Assembly: GCA_038501625.1 (NCBI GenBank)
Contig: JAZAYU010000037.1
Span: forward strand, 4,588,001 to 4,652,000
Direction: 5' to 3'
Length of the DNA stretch: 64,000 bases
DNA from: Corbicula japonica
Lineage: Eukaryota > Mollusca > Bivalvia > Venerida > Cyrenidae
Within the stretch, counting starts at the first letter, position 1. Each line of letters opens with the position of its first letter. This document shows positions 12,129-22,585 of the stretch, piece after piece. The notes beneath the pieces are model-generated. The model did no database searches and was not told the origin of the DNA. It saw nothing but the letters and a program-made list of their open reading frames with translations. Made by a program: the position numbers and the translations under genes.

Positions 12129-13316
12129 CACTCGTTTAAAGTTCTAAGTGCACACTTATCAATGTAAAATTATCAAAATTCAAAAAAAGTTTGACATTAA
12201 GTTAAATATGATCAAACAATAAAAATTATTTGAAAACTGTGCATTTGTTTTACGTAGTACGTCATCTACGTCGGCATACGCTATTTATGCATAATCCCTG
12301 TGCGGCAATCGAAATTGAACTTTTTACATCCGATTTTGTTTTCCACACGTTTACCGACACCGGACAATCTTAAAACACACACCAAAGTTTTATAACTATC
12401 GAACGTTGACGACTGTTAGCCACGAAAGTACCGTCAAAATGCTCTTAACTAGCACTACTTTTAATTTGTTATAAAACATCCTGATGTTATTCGTAAACAA
12501 AAAATAAATGCCTCATTTTTGCATATTTTATCATAATAAGAAAAAATTCAAATGAAATTATTTTCTAGATCGATAACATTGCCTACGTTGAACGTTGACG
12601 TTACTCTCTTACGTCATTAAATATTTACGCAAAATAACATAAAAACGAAAATTTGAGAATTGCATTTGTTTGATAAGTGCCCTATTATCAAAACTCTAAT
12701 AGTTAAATTAAAAGAAATCAACTAAACTTCAAAACCGAATTAATCGAAAATCATGTTTATTCGGACAAAATACTGTCCGAATTAATGGTCTTTTTTATCG
12801 AAATAAATACTTTTTTTCTTTTGAAAAGGTTGATACGCATCTGTCATAGAGAATTGCATCGTCCCAAATCGCTAGACCACTAAAAAACTTTTGGCGAAAA
12901 CCAATGTGAGGAAAATAGAATTTTCTCCTCGACATCCACGTTATCACGTTATGGATAAAATAGAGAAAGGCGTGTTGGCTCATCGTCCCCGTCAGACCAT
13001 TAAGAAGCTACAGGAAGTTATTTAAGTGCAATGAAGTGACAAACCACAATATTTCCTTGAGATTTACATCATATTTTGATGATAAAAAGATGAAAAAATG
13101 ATCACAACTTATAGCGAATGCAATGATTATTTACTTGAGAATTGCAATCTGTGTACCAGTGACCTGAACATGTTCTTATTTTTTAATTGCGCTAAGCAGA
13201 ATCCAGTTTGTTTGTGTGGGTTAATAGGATATTGATACTCCTTCATTATAATTTATAATATTTTGAAAGATTCTATCAAATAGTTAGGAAAATCAACTTA
13301 GAACTTTTGTCTAGTG
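12129..13316 (+). mobile_element. T1 element, copy 3
   Basis: The left end is CACTCGTTTAAAGTTCTAAG after TA, and the right end finishes 'agaacttttgtctagtg' before TA. About 25 bp next to the right terminus are missing. It is diverged from the copies at 25349 and 29433, so it is an older insertion. It lies inside the hAT-like shell, which itself lies inside another T1 copy. Confidence 0.85.
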
Positions 13317-13318
13317 TA

Positions 13319-14045
13319 ATGATTAAATAAACTGCGTATGTGTAAGACAATCACAATGACGTCAGATGGCAATATTTTGAACGCATATTCTGAACGCAGA
13401 TTGGAAGTATTTCAGTTTTTGGGAAGGTTATTTTTGCTTTATTAAAAATATATAATGTGTCGATAGTTTTACGTTTTGTTACGTAACACGTACGGGGTTT
13501 TCCCAAACCACACACAACTATAGTGATCTCCCTTCGATTGTGTTTACCTAAATACTGAACACTTTCGAAGTAGATATTTTTTAACAAATAGAGCGGTCTA
13601 GGGTGTCTAGCTTATGTTTTGTGCGGATTTAAATACTGAAAATCATGAAAATGATGCAAAATGTGTTTTTTTCAGAAGTGGAATTATCATGTATGGCAGA
13701 TAGTACGTGAATTCCTGAAAGGATTACAAATAAACACAGACAATGAGACATCGACAAACATTTTTAATTAAAGACACTGTGTAATTTCGGAAAGTTCAGA
13801 AAAGAATTATGAAATTGTATCACAAAAATTGCATGTGTGCAGTCATTGTATGCATATATGTGCAATCAACTTTACTAAAAAAAAGTTTGGCATATTTTGC
13901 ATTTAATGATTTGTTTAAAACCAGCTGCATGAAAACACATCTGATTATTAATTGTATTTTCTGGTGAGGATGTTAAGAAAGACACTTCGACTTCCAGCAC
14001 TTTAGAAAACAAAGTTCTGTATCACACCAGCAATTACACCGTCCA
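13319..14045. other. Interior of hAT-like shell, unassigned
   Basis: AT-rich non-coding sequence. Short minus-strand frames exist but lack any recognisable domain. Confidence 0.4.
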
Positions 14046-14201
14046 GGTTTACAAGTCTTAACAAGGTAAATTGTTGTATTTGTTTGCAAGAAGGAAGTGT
14101 CTCCTCGACCGGGCCACCTTCCAAGTTTACAAGTCTTAACAAGGTAAATTGTTGTATTTGTTTGCAAGAAGGAAGCGTCTCCTCGACCGGCAGCTATACG
14201 G
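14046..14201. repeat. 78-bp tandem duplication
   Basis: Two copies of a 78-bp unit starting 'gtttacaagtcttaacaagg' are nearly identical. The unit's closing motif 'gtctcctcgaccgg' is followed by a third partial occurrence near 14208. A recent local duplication is likely. Confidence 0.85.
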
Positions 14202-15184
14202 GTACTACTGTCTCCTCGACCAGTTCAAGAATTGATGTTTGATACTATATTCGCCCGTCTAAGTCATAAATTGTGTTTAAACTTGAACATGAACTTGCAA
14301 GAATAGCCGAAATTAGCTTCCTAAGTCTCAATGATACACAGACGATATGACCAGGAGATTTGGCCCTGATTAATGAACTAAACAGCCTATTTAACATTTC
14401 CCAGATATGAAATCAAATAATGCAGCATCTTTAGTTTTGGAAAAACTTTAAGTTTCGTTGCTCAAAAATTGTTGATTTTTTTTTCAATATGACCACTTCA
14501 AACAAAGATAAACTGGTATCTTTAAATTTTAAATAACCTATTTTCGCTAAGTCATTATTGCAGTTACAGGAAAAAATTAAATGACAATCAGTGTAGATCA
14601 AACTTGCAAATTATCCATGTCTGACTTGATTTCCCACATCGGGGATTTCAATTATCAATAGATGCAGATTCTTGCATCTAGTTTTTTTTCCACATTTGAA
14701 CCCACCTGATTCTGAGCTAGGGGTCATTTTGTTGCATGAAAATTTAGGATACATCATCAAATTTTTGCAAGAATTAAGATAAATACAATGTATTGTGTCT
14801 TAGACTCTATTGCATTTTAATTATGAAGTTAATACTTATTTGACCCCTGAACATATATTTAAATGAAGTAAAAGCACTTTTATAAGTAGTTAAGTTCAAC
14901 ACAAGATATGACTTGCAACTATTTGATTATGACCCCTTAAAAAATCTCAACAGGGGTCAAACAACCCCTGGTTTTTTAGAGCTATTGAAATCCCTGCACC
15001 TCTTAAAAGACTCTTTTTAACAAGCAAAGAACAGTAAGGGCTCATTGGATGTGATAAATTTGTGGAGAAAAAAACATATTTAAAAGAAAATATAATACTT
15101 AACCAGGGATTCCTCTACAAGTATGTGCTACATCTGAAAAGTCATTTTCATCTCATTTAGCGGATTCAGCCAAAAAGTAAAAAG
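14202..15184. other. Non-coding stretch within the composite
   Basis: No frames or repeats recognised. A TGACCCCT-type motif recurs here (around 14840, 14930 and 14950), which I could not assign. Confidence 0.4.
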
Positions 15185-17105
15185 GTGAAATATGCATATC
15201 AGGAATCGCCAAATTCAGAAAAAACAGCCTCCCCACACAGTCAAGAAGAAGAGAGGGAGAGAGCATGGTTAATAAAATGATCAGTTTCAAAAGAGACACC
15301 ACTAACAATTAACAAAAATGAGAACCCGAGGGGTTACCGCCTTGGAACGGTCAGTGGCAAATCAAATTGCCACTGGGGGTTTAAACCAGATTCTAGGGTG
15401 CACCAACCTCACACTTGCCCAACAGGTTCTCATATCACAAAACAAATACAAGTTGTCTTGGTGAAACAACTCCAACCCACTTATTGGCTCAACAATGTTG
15501 CATGCAAAAGCACACAAACATATAAAACATAAGAATTTAATAGCATTGCAAAGCCAAAGGGCGGGTACTCAATGATCTTACCGAGACCAGAGCTCCTGGA
15601 GTAAAATCAGCAAGAACACGATGACAGGGATAAAAGAAACAAATCGAGCTTCTAGGTTCTTTTAAGAAAAGATTTCCCCATAAACCTTCATAAACTCTTA
15701 AACCCCTGCCACCGTCGTGCAACCAAAGAAGTAAGCATAATGATCAACTGTAGAAGGGTTAATCACCAGGCATGCAGAGCGCTGTAAAATATCATGTTGG
15801 TAACCTTTCTTTTTAAATTTACAGATGGTTTTTACTAATAACCGGGAGAAATTAACATTGCCCTTGATCTTCTTAAGTTTATAAATTAAATCTCCATATA
15901 AAAAACTGGCTGTGAAATACCTTGTTGCAATAGTGATTTTAAACTGCACCTGTATTTATGAATTAGATCTGGGTATCGACGATAAAACTTGCAAAATGTT
16001 TTCCTTAATTTGTGATACCGATAACCTTGTTTTAAAAGTTTTTCTGTAATGCAAAGATTACGATTGCAAGCTCTTGAAAAGCGAACAAGCTGTGAAATAT
16101 AAACCCCGTAAGATGTTGCACGGGGAACATCGCCGTCTAAAAACGGAAAATTTACTATATTAAAATTAAAATCATCTCTTTTATCATATATTTTAGTAGT
16201 GACATAACCATTTTCAATTGACAGATTTAGATCGAGAAAGTTTGCTTGCTTTTCTGAAGTGTTCGCTTTATTAAGTTGTAGTTCTTTAGGGTAGATCTTA
16301 TTAACCAGTAATGGAAAATGGTTATTATCTATATTTAATAAATCATCAAGGTACCTCGAGGTGTTGTTAAAAGCTGTAATAATATCATCTTGATGTTCAG
16401 TAGAAAGAGATAACATAAAGTCTCTTTCATAACAGTATAAAAACAGATCAGCAACAAGGGGTGCACAATTAGTACCCATTGAGATGCCTATTACTTGTTT
16501 ATAAATAGAGGTACCGAATCTATTATAAATATTATCCAGTAAGAAAGTTAGCGACTCTATTAGGTCTTGACAAGTCCATAAAGTATAATTATCATAAGAA
16601 CCATCTGTAAAAAATGCCCTATGTTCATTACAAGCGATGAAGGTTTTATTTTCTCTAGCAAACGTTTTTTAAATGAGACTGGTTAGTTTGTCTCTTATTA
16701 AATTATGAGGGAGCGAGGTATATAAAGTTGAGAAATCATAAGTAGACAAACAGAACGCCTGAAAATTATTTGATTTAAGCTTTTTCAAAACGTCATTTGA
16801 ATTTTTAATCGACCAAAATAATTTTTTGCCAGAAGTTTCAAAAACCTTATCGCAATACCTTATTACATGTTCTTTAATAGCTGTAAGACAAGAAGTTAAG
16901 AGCACGGATAATTTTGTAGTAGTGAAAGAACTAGAGTTAGCAATAAATCTTGCTTTGTACGGTGTTTTATGCATTTTAGGCAACCAATACATAGTAGGTA
17001 CTTTGTCTTGTTTCGGCTCAATACTGATTCTAAATTTTGTAATTTGTAGAGTGTGTGCAGTAACAATATCACTCTCAGATGATAAAAGGGTTAAAATGCA
17101 ATAAA
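15185..17105 (-). mobile_element. Penelope-like element, large 5'-truncated copy (minus strand)
   Basis: It runs from the common 3' terminus ('tatgcatatcaggaatcgcc') through the full 3' UTR and coding region, and extends about 60 bp further upstream in the element than the forward copy at 19922. The added N-terminal part (about 17000-17090, read in reverse) stays in frame, giving SSESDIV...KQDKVPT before the MYWLPK motif. It lies head to head with the forward copy, 2.8 kb apart. Confidence 0.85.
15698..16992 (-). pseudogene. Penelope-like reverse transcriptase, broken
   Basis: The reverse transcriptase is recognisable throughout: MYWLPKMHK at the start, STYDFSTLYTSLP, then MGTNCAPLVADLF and YLDD. 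Compared with the intact copy at 19942 it has a nonsense codon just after TSLI (16669-16671). It also has a 21-bp in-frame deletion that removes DVNDFNE, and a 2-bp insertion at the QPVFY position that shifts the last ~80 codons. The catalytic aspartates are still encoded, but no full-length product is possible. Confidence 0.9.
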
Positions 17106-17194
17106 CATGTGAACAACATTAATCACTATTATTGCAAAATTTGACCACCTTTCTAAATTCTACGACATCAAAATGACCCCATACTCAAAATGGT

Positions 17195-17218
17195 GGGGGG
17201 GGGGGGGAGGGGGGGGGG
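17195..17218 (+). repeat. Poly-G tract (G13-A-G10)
   Basis: Thirteen and ten Gs are separated by one A, in an otherwise AT-rich region. It is a candidate G-quadruplex former and an assembly-error hotspot. Confidence 0.95.
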
Positions 17219-17342
17219 TGCGGGTGTCAAATGTGAAAAGAAATCAAATATGCTTGCATCAAAATGCAAGAATCTGCATCTAATGTCCCTTAATGATATT
17301 TTCTAATGAAATAACGTTTTAGTTAAATGGCATTGAAAGTGT

Positions 17343-17582
17343 TTACCCTTTCCTTGATATATACGCATTTTTACGTGTGTGCGACCAGTGTTGATCCAAT
17401 TCAGCGGGCACATCCATGCCGTCTGATCAGGATCTGCACGGGTCGCATTTTGGTCAGAAAAAACCTAATGAATAAAAAAGCGAACAGTTTAGATCCTGAT
17501 CAGATGGCACGGATGTGCTGGCTGATCTGGATCTAAACTGTTCGCCAAAGTGATAAAGGTGTATCTATACAGGAAAGGGTTA
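17343..17582. mobile_element. Fold-back MITE (gatcctgatcag family)
   Basis: The outer termini 'accctttccttgatatatac' and 'gtatctatacaggaaagggt' are inverted complements. The inner arms (around 17386-17440 and 17488-17545) are also complementary over roughly 55-60 bp, centred on 'gatcaggatct' text. The structure predicts one long hairpin with an AT-rich loop. No coding content. Related copies lie at 505, 17786, 18140 and 53458. Confidence 0.8.
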
Positions 17583-17785
17583 ATATTTCTGACAACAAAC
17601 TAAGAATATATTATCTGCATTAGCTCAGTTATAGTAACTGAAAAAGCTTTATGAAGTAGAGTAATTTCTGAAATAGATTTTAGTTGAAGATGATAATATT
17701 CATTAAGATTGTTCATGTCATTCTTTAGGGCATAACTAAAATTGATCCCCTTTGAGCCCCTTTATGCCATATATAATATATGCCT

Positions 17786-18006
17786 TTTATCACATGTGCA
17801 CCTAGTGTAGATCCGGATCAGACTGAACATTTGTGACATCTGATCAGGATCTACACTGGTCACATCTTGTTTAGAAATAACCTTATGAATCTAAAACTGA
17901 ACAGTGCAGATCCTGATCAAACAGCACAGAGATGCAGGATGATCTAATTCTACACTGTTTGCCCATGCCATAAACTTAAGGTGCACTTAATGGAGTTAAG
18001 GGTTAA
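17786..18006. mobile_element. Fold-back MITE, second copy
   Basis: Arms 'tagtgtagatccggatcaga' and 'gatgatctaattctacactg' are complementary, with 'catctgatcaggatctacac' and 'gtgcagatcctgatcaaaca' inside. It ends near 'gttaagggttaat', as in the other copies. More diverged than the copy at 17343. Confidence 0.65.
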
Positions 18007-18139
18007 TGTTAGAAATGGATTTTCTGTGCAAAATACAAGTATTCCATGTTTTATGTCTACTCTTTCCTGGTTAGTAGACATAAATTAATATGCATAAGTC
18101 TGTATAAAGGGGCCTACATGGGTACAGCTTTTATTCCAT

Positions 18140-18290
18140 GTGTGACAACGTAAGACCATATCAACTTGCATATCAGCGGAGGCTGATCAGAGTCTGTTTA
18201 TGTTTAGATCTTTTAGGTACATGTACTTTCTGATCAAGATTCAAAGAGTGTAGATTCAGATCAGATGGATGCCGCACATGCATTAAAATG
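18140..18290. repeat. Degenerate fold-back family copy
   Basis: Contains 'ggctgatcagagtctgttta' and 'gtgtagattcagatcagatg', the arm motifs of the family, but pairing is poor. Old copy with uncertain limits. Confidence 0.4.
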
Positions 18291-18967
18291 GTCTAAATAG
18301 AGTTGACAGATAACAGTGGGGAAAGGGTGTTTAGGGATTTGCTAATGAAATGAGTATAAAGAGCCCGTTTATCTGATTTATTAGGTTGGACACTTCCTTA
18401 AAATATGATTACATTAACATAATGCTGACTCCTTGTGACACATTGTTATACATGAAACCAAGATCAAATAGCCTTTCACAGGGTCCCTGTGTAATTACCT
18501 TGAAAGTGGAAGTTATCAAGAGAAATTCAAAAAAATAAATAAGCGATAATAATATCAGAAATAAATATAAATTTGCTAACCCAACAATATTAATACTATG
18601 ATTGCACAAAAAATTGTTGTGCCTCTTTCAATTACTAAATGACATTTATAAGGCCATTGGAATTGCTTTGAGTTGTGATGTATTGCTATAAAGCATAAAT
18701 ATAATATTATATTACCATCATGAAGTTCAACTACTGTTAAGCATCCTGACTTGTACTTCATTGTTTGGAATGAATCGAAATTGGTACTTGTGTAAATATC
18801 AAGTTGTTTTCCACCCAGGGCTAGGCATTCTGGGCACCAGGCAGTGATGAATTTTGATCTTGATATTGCTTGATCAAACTTAGCTATTAATATTTTTGTA
18901 TTTGTCCTGTTCGATTGCTTTTAGTGTTCCTTTTTTCATTTATTTCAGTAGTTCTCCTAAAATTACT

Positions 18968-19700
18968 TTTTAGCTCATCTGTCGCATAGTGACAGGGTGT
19001 GCTTTTGTGATCGCCTTTCGTCCGGTGTCCGTTCACAATTTTTGTACACATTCTAGTGGTCTTAATTTTTATCCGATCTTCTTTAAGCTTGGTCAGAATG
19101 TTTATCAATGATAACTAGGTCTAGTTCGAAACTGGGTCATGTGACCAAGAAAACTAGGTCACTAGGTCAAATTATAGAAAATCATTGTCCACACTCTAGC
19201 GGTGTTAATTTTGGTTCGATCTTCTTCAAGCTTGGTCAGAATGTTTATCTCTTGAAATCTTATCTAGGTCAATTTTGAATCTGGGTCATGTGACCTTGAA
19301 CACTAGGTCACTAGGTCAAGCTTGTCTGCACTCTAGTGGTCTTAATTTTGGTCTGATGTTCACTTTCATTACCATTAGATCTTGGTTCCTTTCTTGAAAT
19401 TGCCGCATTGCACTATGAATTCCAGAGTTATGGCCCCTCAAAGTGCCAAATTAACTATTTAGACCTTGTCTGCACAATAGCAGCTTCATTTCTTATTTGA
19501 ATTTAATCAGACTTGTACAATAATTGAGTAACTATAAGATCTCGGTTCCTTTCTTGAACTGGCTAGATTCCATAATGGGTTTCTGAGTTATGGCCCTTGA
19601 AAGAGCCAAAGTAAGCTATTTTGGCAATTGCATTTGCATCCACTGACTCTTGCAACCATTGAGCAAATGTTGACAGTTGATTGACCCAGGGTCCTATGGA
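18968..19700 (+). repeat. Bivalve-type dispersed repeat with ~140-bp internal units
   Basis: The block begins 'tagctcatctgtcgcatagt' and contains successive units starting 'cattctagtggtcttaattt' (19050), 'cactctagcggtgttaattt' (19192) and 'cactctagtggtcttaattt' (19329), periods about 142 and 137. Each full unit carries 'ctgggtcatgtgacc' and 'aggtcactaggtcaa'. I recognise this style as a common non-coding family in bivalve genomes; that is recall, not a search. The tail repeats 'gagttatggcccttgaaag' twice. Confidence 0.7.
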
Positions 19701-19941
19701 CTCTCTTGTTTAATATTTGGGCCAGTTTTATTATGGATGGTTTTTGCATTTTTGCATGCATATGGCATGTCTTCCATGGATTTTCTTCATTCTGTTCAGT
19801 ATAATATATCTACAATGGCTGGAAAAAAACTGGAATTCCTGTAACATTGCACATTATGGGTTTGTTTTAGTTTGATTATTACGCTCCGTTGGCTTCCAGC
19901 ACTTTCAGTGCTTTGATTGTTTACAAGACAAAGTACCTACT

Positions 19942-21255
19942 ATGTATTGGTTGCCTAAAATGCACAAAACACCGTACAAAGCAAGATTTATCGCTAACTC
20001 TAGTTCTTGTACTACAACAAAGTTATCCGTGCTCTTAACATCTTGTCTTACAGCTATAAAAGAACATGTAATTAGGTATTGCGAAAAAGTTTTTGAAACT
20101 ACTGGCAAAAATTTATTTTGGTCTATAAAAAATTCAAATGACGTTTTGAAGAAACTTAAATCAAATAATTTTCAGGCGTTCTGTTTGTCCACATATGATT
20201 TTTCTACCTTGTATACTTCTCTCCCTCATAATTTAATAAGAGACAAGCTAACCAGTCTCATTGAAAAAACTTTTGCAAGAGAAAATAAAACATTTATTGC
20301 TTGTAATGAACATAGGGCATTCTTTACAGATGGTTCTTATGATAATTATACTTCATGGACCTGTCAAGACCTTATCCAGGCGCTCACATTTTTATTGGAT
20401 AATATTTATTTGAGATTTGGTAACTCTATTTATAAACAAGTAATACGCATTCCAATGGGTACTAATTGTGCACCCCTTGTTGCTGATCTGTTTTTATACT
20501 GTTATGAAAGAGATTTCATGTTATCTCTTTCTACCGAACATCAAGATGATATTATTACAGCTTTTAACAACACCTCGAGGTACCTTGATGATTTATTAAA
20601 TATAGATAATAACCATTTTCCATCACTGGTTAATAAGATTTATCCTAAAGAACTACAGCTTAACAAAGCGAACACTTCAGAAAAGCAAGCAAACTTCATT
20701 GATTTAAATCTATCCATCGAAAATGGTTACGTCACTACTAAAATTTATGATAAAAGAGATGATTTTAATTTTAATATAGTAAATTTTCCGTTTCTAGACG
20801 GCGATGTTCCTCGTGCAACTTCTTACGGGGTTTATATCTCACAGCTTGTTCGCTTTTCAAGAGCTTGCAACGATGTGAATGATTTCAATGAACGTAATCT
20901 TTGCATTACAGAAAAACTTTTAAAACAAGGTTATCGGTATCACAAATTAAGGAAAACCTTTTGCAAGTTTTATCGCCGATATCCAGATCTAATTCATAAA
21001 TACAGCTGCAGTTTAAAATCATTATTGCAACAAGGAATTTCACAGCCAGTTTTTTATGGAGATTTAATTTATAAACTTAAGAAGATAAAAGGCGATGCAA
21101 ATTTCTCCCGGTTATTCGTAAAAACCATCTGTAAATTTAAAAAGAAAGGTTACCAACAAGATATTTTACAGCGCTCTGCAGGCCTGGTGATTAACCCATC
21201 TACAGTTGATCATTATGCTTACCTCTTTGGTTGCACGACGGTGGCAGGGGTGTAA
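19942..21255 (+). CDS. Penelope-like reverse transcriptase (437 codons, N-terminally truncated)
   Basis: Encodes the reverse transcriptase of a Penelope-like retroelement, which would copy element RNA into DNA at the insertion site. Visible motifs in order: KMHKTPYKARFIANSS (residues 6-21); STYDFSTLYTSLP (83-95) with the first catalytic aspartate at 86; PMGTNCAPLVADLF (171-184); and YLDD (214-217), the active-site pair. The C-terminal ~200 residues are basic and end GCTTVAGV. No GIY-YIG endonuclease is visible at the C-terminus. If the family carries one at the N-terminus, it is lost by truncation. The first Met is simply the first in the remaining frame; the frame is open back to the truncation point. 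The copy is free of stops, unlike the minus-strand copy, so it is relatively young. A promoter is not expected in a truncated copy, so it is probably silent. The lineage within Penelope-like elements is not settled. Confidence 0.85.
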   Translation: MYWLPKMHKTPYKARFIANSSSCTTTKLSVLLTSCLTAIKEHVIRYCEKVFETTGKNLFWSIKNSNDVLKKLKSNNFQAFCLSTYDFSTLYTSLPHNLIRDKLTSLIEKTFARENKTFIACNEHRAFFTDGSYDNYTSWTCQDLIQALTFLLDNIYLRFGNSIYKQVIRIPMGTNCAPLVADLFLYCYERDFMLSLSTEHQDDIITAFNNTSRYLDDLLNIDNNHFPSLVNKIYPKELQLNKANTSEKQANFIDLNLSIENGYVTTKIYDKRDDFNFNIVNFPFLDGDVPRATSYGVYISQLVRFSRACNDVNDFNERNLCITEKLLKQGYRYHKLRKTFCKFYRRYPDLIHKYSCSLKSLLQQGISQPVFYGDLIYKLKKIKGDANFSRLFVKTICKFKKKGYQQDILQRSAGLVINPSTVDHYAYLFGCTTVAGV

Positions 21256-21691
21256 GAGTTTATGAAAGTTTATGGGGAAATCTTTTCTTAAAAGAACCTA
21301 AAAGCTCGATTTGTTTCTTTTATCCCTGTCATCGTGTTCTTGCTGATTTTACTCCAGGTGCTTTGGTCTCGGAAAGATCATTGAGTACCCGCCCTTTGGC
21401 TTTGCAATGCTATTAAATTCTTATGTTTATATGTTTGTATGCTTTTGCATGCAACATTGTTGAGCTGATGGGTGGGTTGGAGTTATTTCACCAAGACAAT
21501 TTGTACTTGTTTTGTGAAACGAGAACCTTTTGGGGCAAGTGTGAGGTTGGTGCACCCTAGAACCTGGTTTAAACCCCCAGTGGCAATTTGTTTTGCCACT
21601 GACCGTTCCAAGGCGGTATCCCCGAAGGTTCTCTTGTTTATTAATTGTTTGTGGCGTCCTATTTGAATTGACATACATATATAAAACATGA

Positions 21692-21716
21692 GCTCTCTCT
21701 CTCTCTCTCTCTCTCT
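21692..21716 (+). repeat. (CT)n microsatellite in the Penelope 3' UTR
   Basis: About 12 CT units. Other Penelope copies carry short 'gagagga' or 'cctctct' text at the homologous place, so the run expanded in this copy. Confidence 0.9.
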
Positions 21717-21901
21717 TCCTCTCTTCTTTTTCGCTGCGTGGGGAGGCTGTGTTTTTTGAGTGTGGCGATTCCTGATATGCATATGTTGCTTTTTTTATAT
21801 TTTGCCATCGAGTACTCGAATACTTTATGAACTACTCGGGTACTCGGACGTTAAACGAGAACCCGAGTACTCGAATACTCGTTCCCATTCCTACTATCAA
21901 T

Positions 21902-22508
21902 TAAATTTCAAAATCGAATTATTTGAAAAATCACGTTAATTTTGTCAGAAATATTAAAAACGTGTCCGAAATACCGGTCTATTTTATCGAAATAAATACA
22001 TTTTTCATTTGGAAAGGCTGTTACACATATATCATCAAGAATTGCATCGTTCCGAATCGCTAGACACTCCAAAACCTTTGGCACAAACCATTGTGAAAAA
22101 CAAATTTCTCCTTGACATCCACGTTAACAGGTTATGGATAAAACAGAGAAGAGTGTGTTGACTCATCGTGCCAAGCTACGAAGCTAAAGAAGTTATTTTA
22201 TTGCAATGGAATGACAAACAACAACATGTCCTTGAGATGTACACCAAAGTTTGATGATACAAAGATGAGAAAATGATCACAAATGGTAGCGGATGCTATG
22301 ATTATTTATTTGAGAATTGCTTTCTGTGCACCAGTGAGCTAACCTTGTTTTTATTTTTTAATTGCGCTAAGCAGATTCAAATTTGTTTGTGTGGGTATAT
22401 TGGATATTGATACTCCTTCATTGTTATTTATAATATTTTTAAAGATTTAATAAAAAAGTTCGGAAAATCAACATTTATTAAGGGTGGACTTAGAACGTTT
22501 GAGAAGTG
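21902..22508 (+). mobile_element. T1 element, copy 2, right half
   Basis: Collinear continuation of the left half at 9041-9658 ('taaatttcaaaatcgaatta' onward), ending 'cttagaacgtttgagaagtg' before TA. The 8 bases before it (21894-21901) are the duplicated target of the hAT-like insert. Confidence 0.9.
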
Positions 22509-22535
22509 TAGCGAATTATAAAATAGTCATAAGGA

Positions 22536-22585
22536 AATAAAAATGGTATTTCACTGTTTTCAAACAGTGGAATACCCTTTTTATT
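22536..22585. repeat. Short hairpin, ~22-bp arms
   Basis: 'aaaaatggtatttcactgtt' pairs with 'aaacagtggaataccctttt', two mismatches, almost no loop. It lies just outside the right end of T1 copy 2. The function is unknown. Confidence 0.75.

Larger units (their letters stand above)
19922..21796 (+). mobile_element. Penelope-like element, 5'-truncated copy with intact frame
   Basis: Homology to the minus-strand copy begins at 'caagacaaagtacctact', so the 5' part of the element is missing. It continues through the entire reverse transcriptase frame, the stop at 21253-21255 and a ~540-bp 3' UTR that includes a (CT)n run, ending 'ctgatatgcatatgttgc' then T-rich sequence. It lies about 100 bp inside the right end of the hAT-like shell. 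It is the best-preserved member of about thirteen fragments in the window. Confidence 0.9.
9659..21893. mobile_element. hAT-like composite element, ~12.2 kb, with 8-bp target duplication
   Basis: The left end reads TAGGGATGGAAACGAGTA and the right end is the complement of TAGGAATGGGAACGAGTA (16 of 18 matching). Both are flanked by the same 8 bp, CTATCAAT (9651-9658 and 21894-21901), which fits the hAT target consensus nTnnnnAn. Removing the insert and one duplication restores T1 copy 2. Both ends carry short 'gagtactcg' palindromic blocks. No hAT transposase frame is visible. Most of the interior is other elements, so the original was probably a short non-autonomous element grown by nested insertion. 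The superfamily call is inference from ends and duplication only. Confidence 0.8.

Noticed and set aside
18887..19108. 73-codon minus-strand frame
   Set aside because: It lies at the edge of the non-coding dispersed repeat at 18968 and has no conserved domain.
19905..20108. Minus-strand frame opposite the Penelope reverse transcriptase, and its twin at 16826-17104
   Set aside because: These are antisense shadows of the conserved YWLPKMHK region, present because the underlying DNA is repeated.
21427..21782. Minus- and plus-strand frames in the Penelope 3' UTR (64-99 codons)
   Set aside because: They fall in the UTR, appear in parallel frames on both strands, and are broken in other copies at 6831 and 11026.
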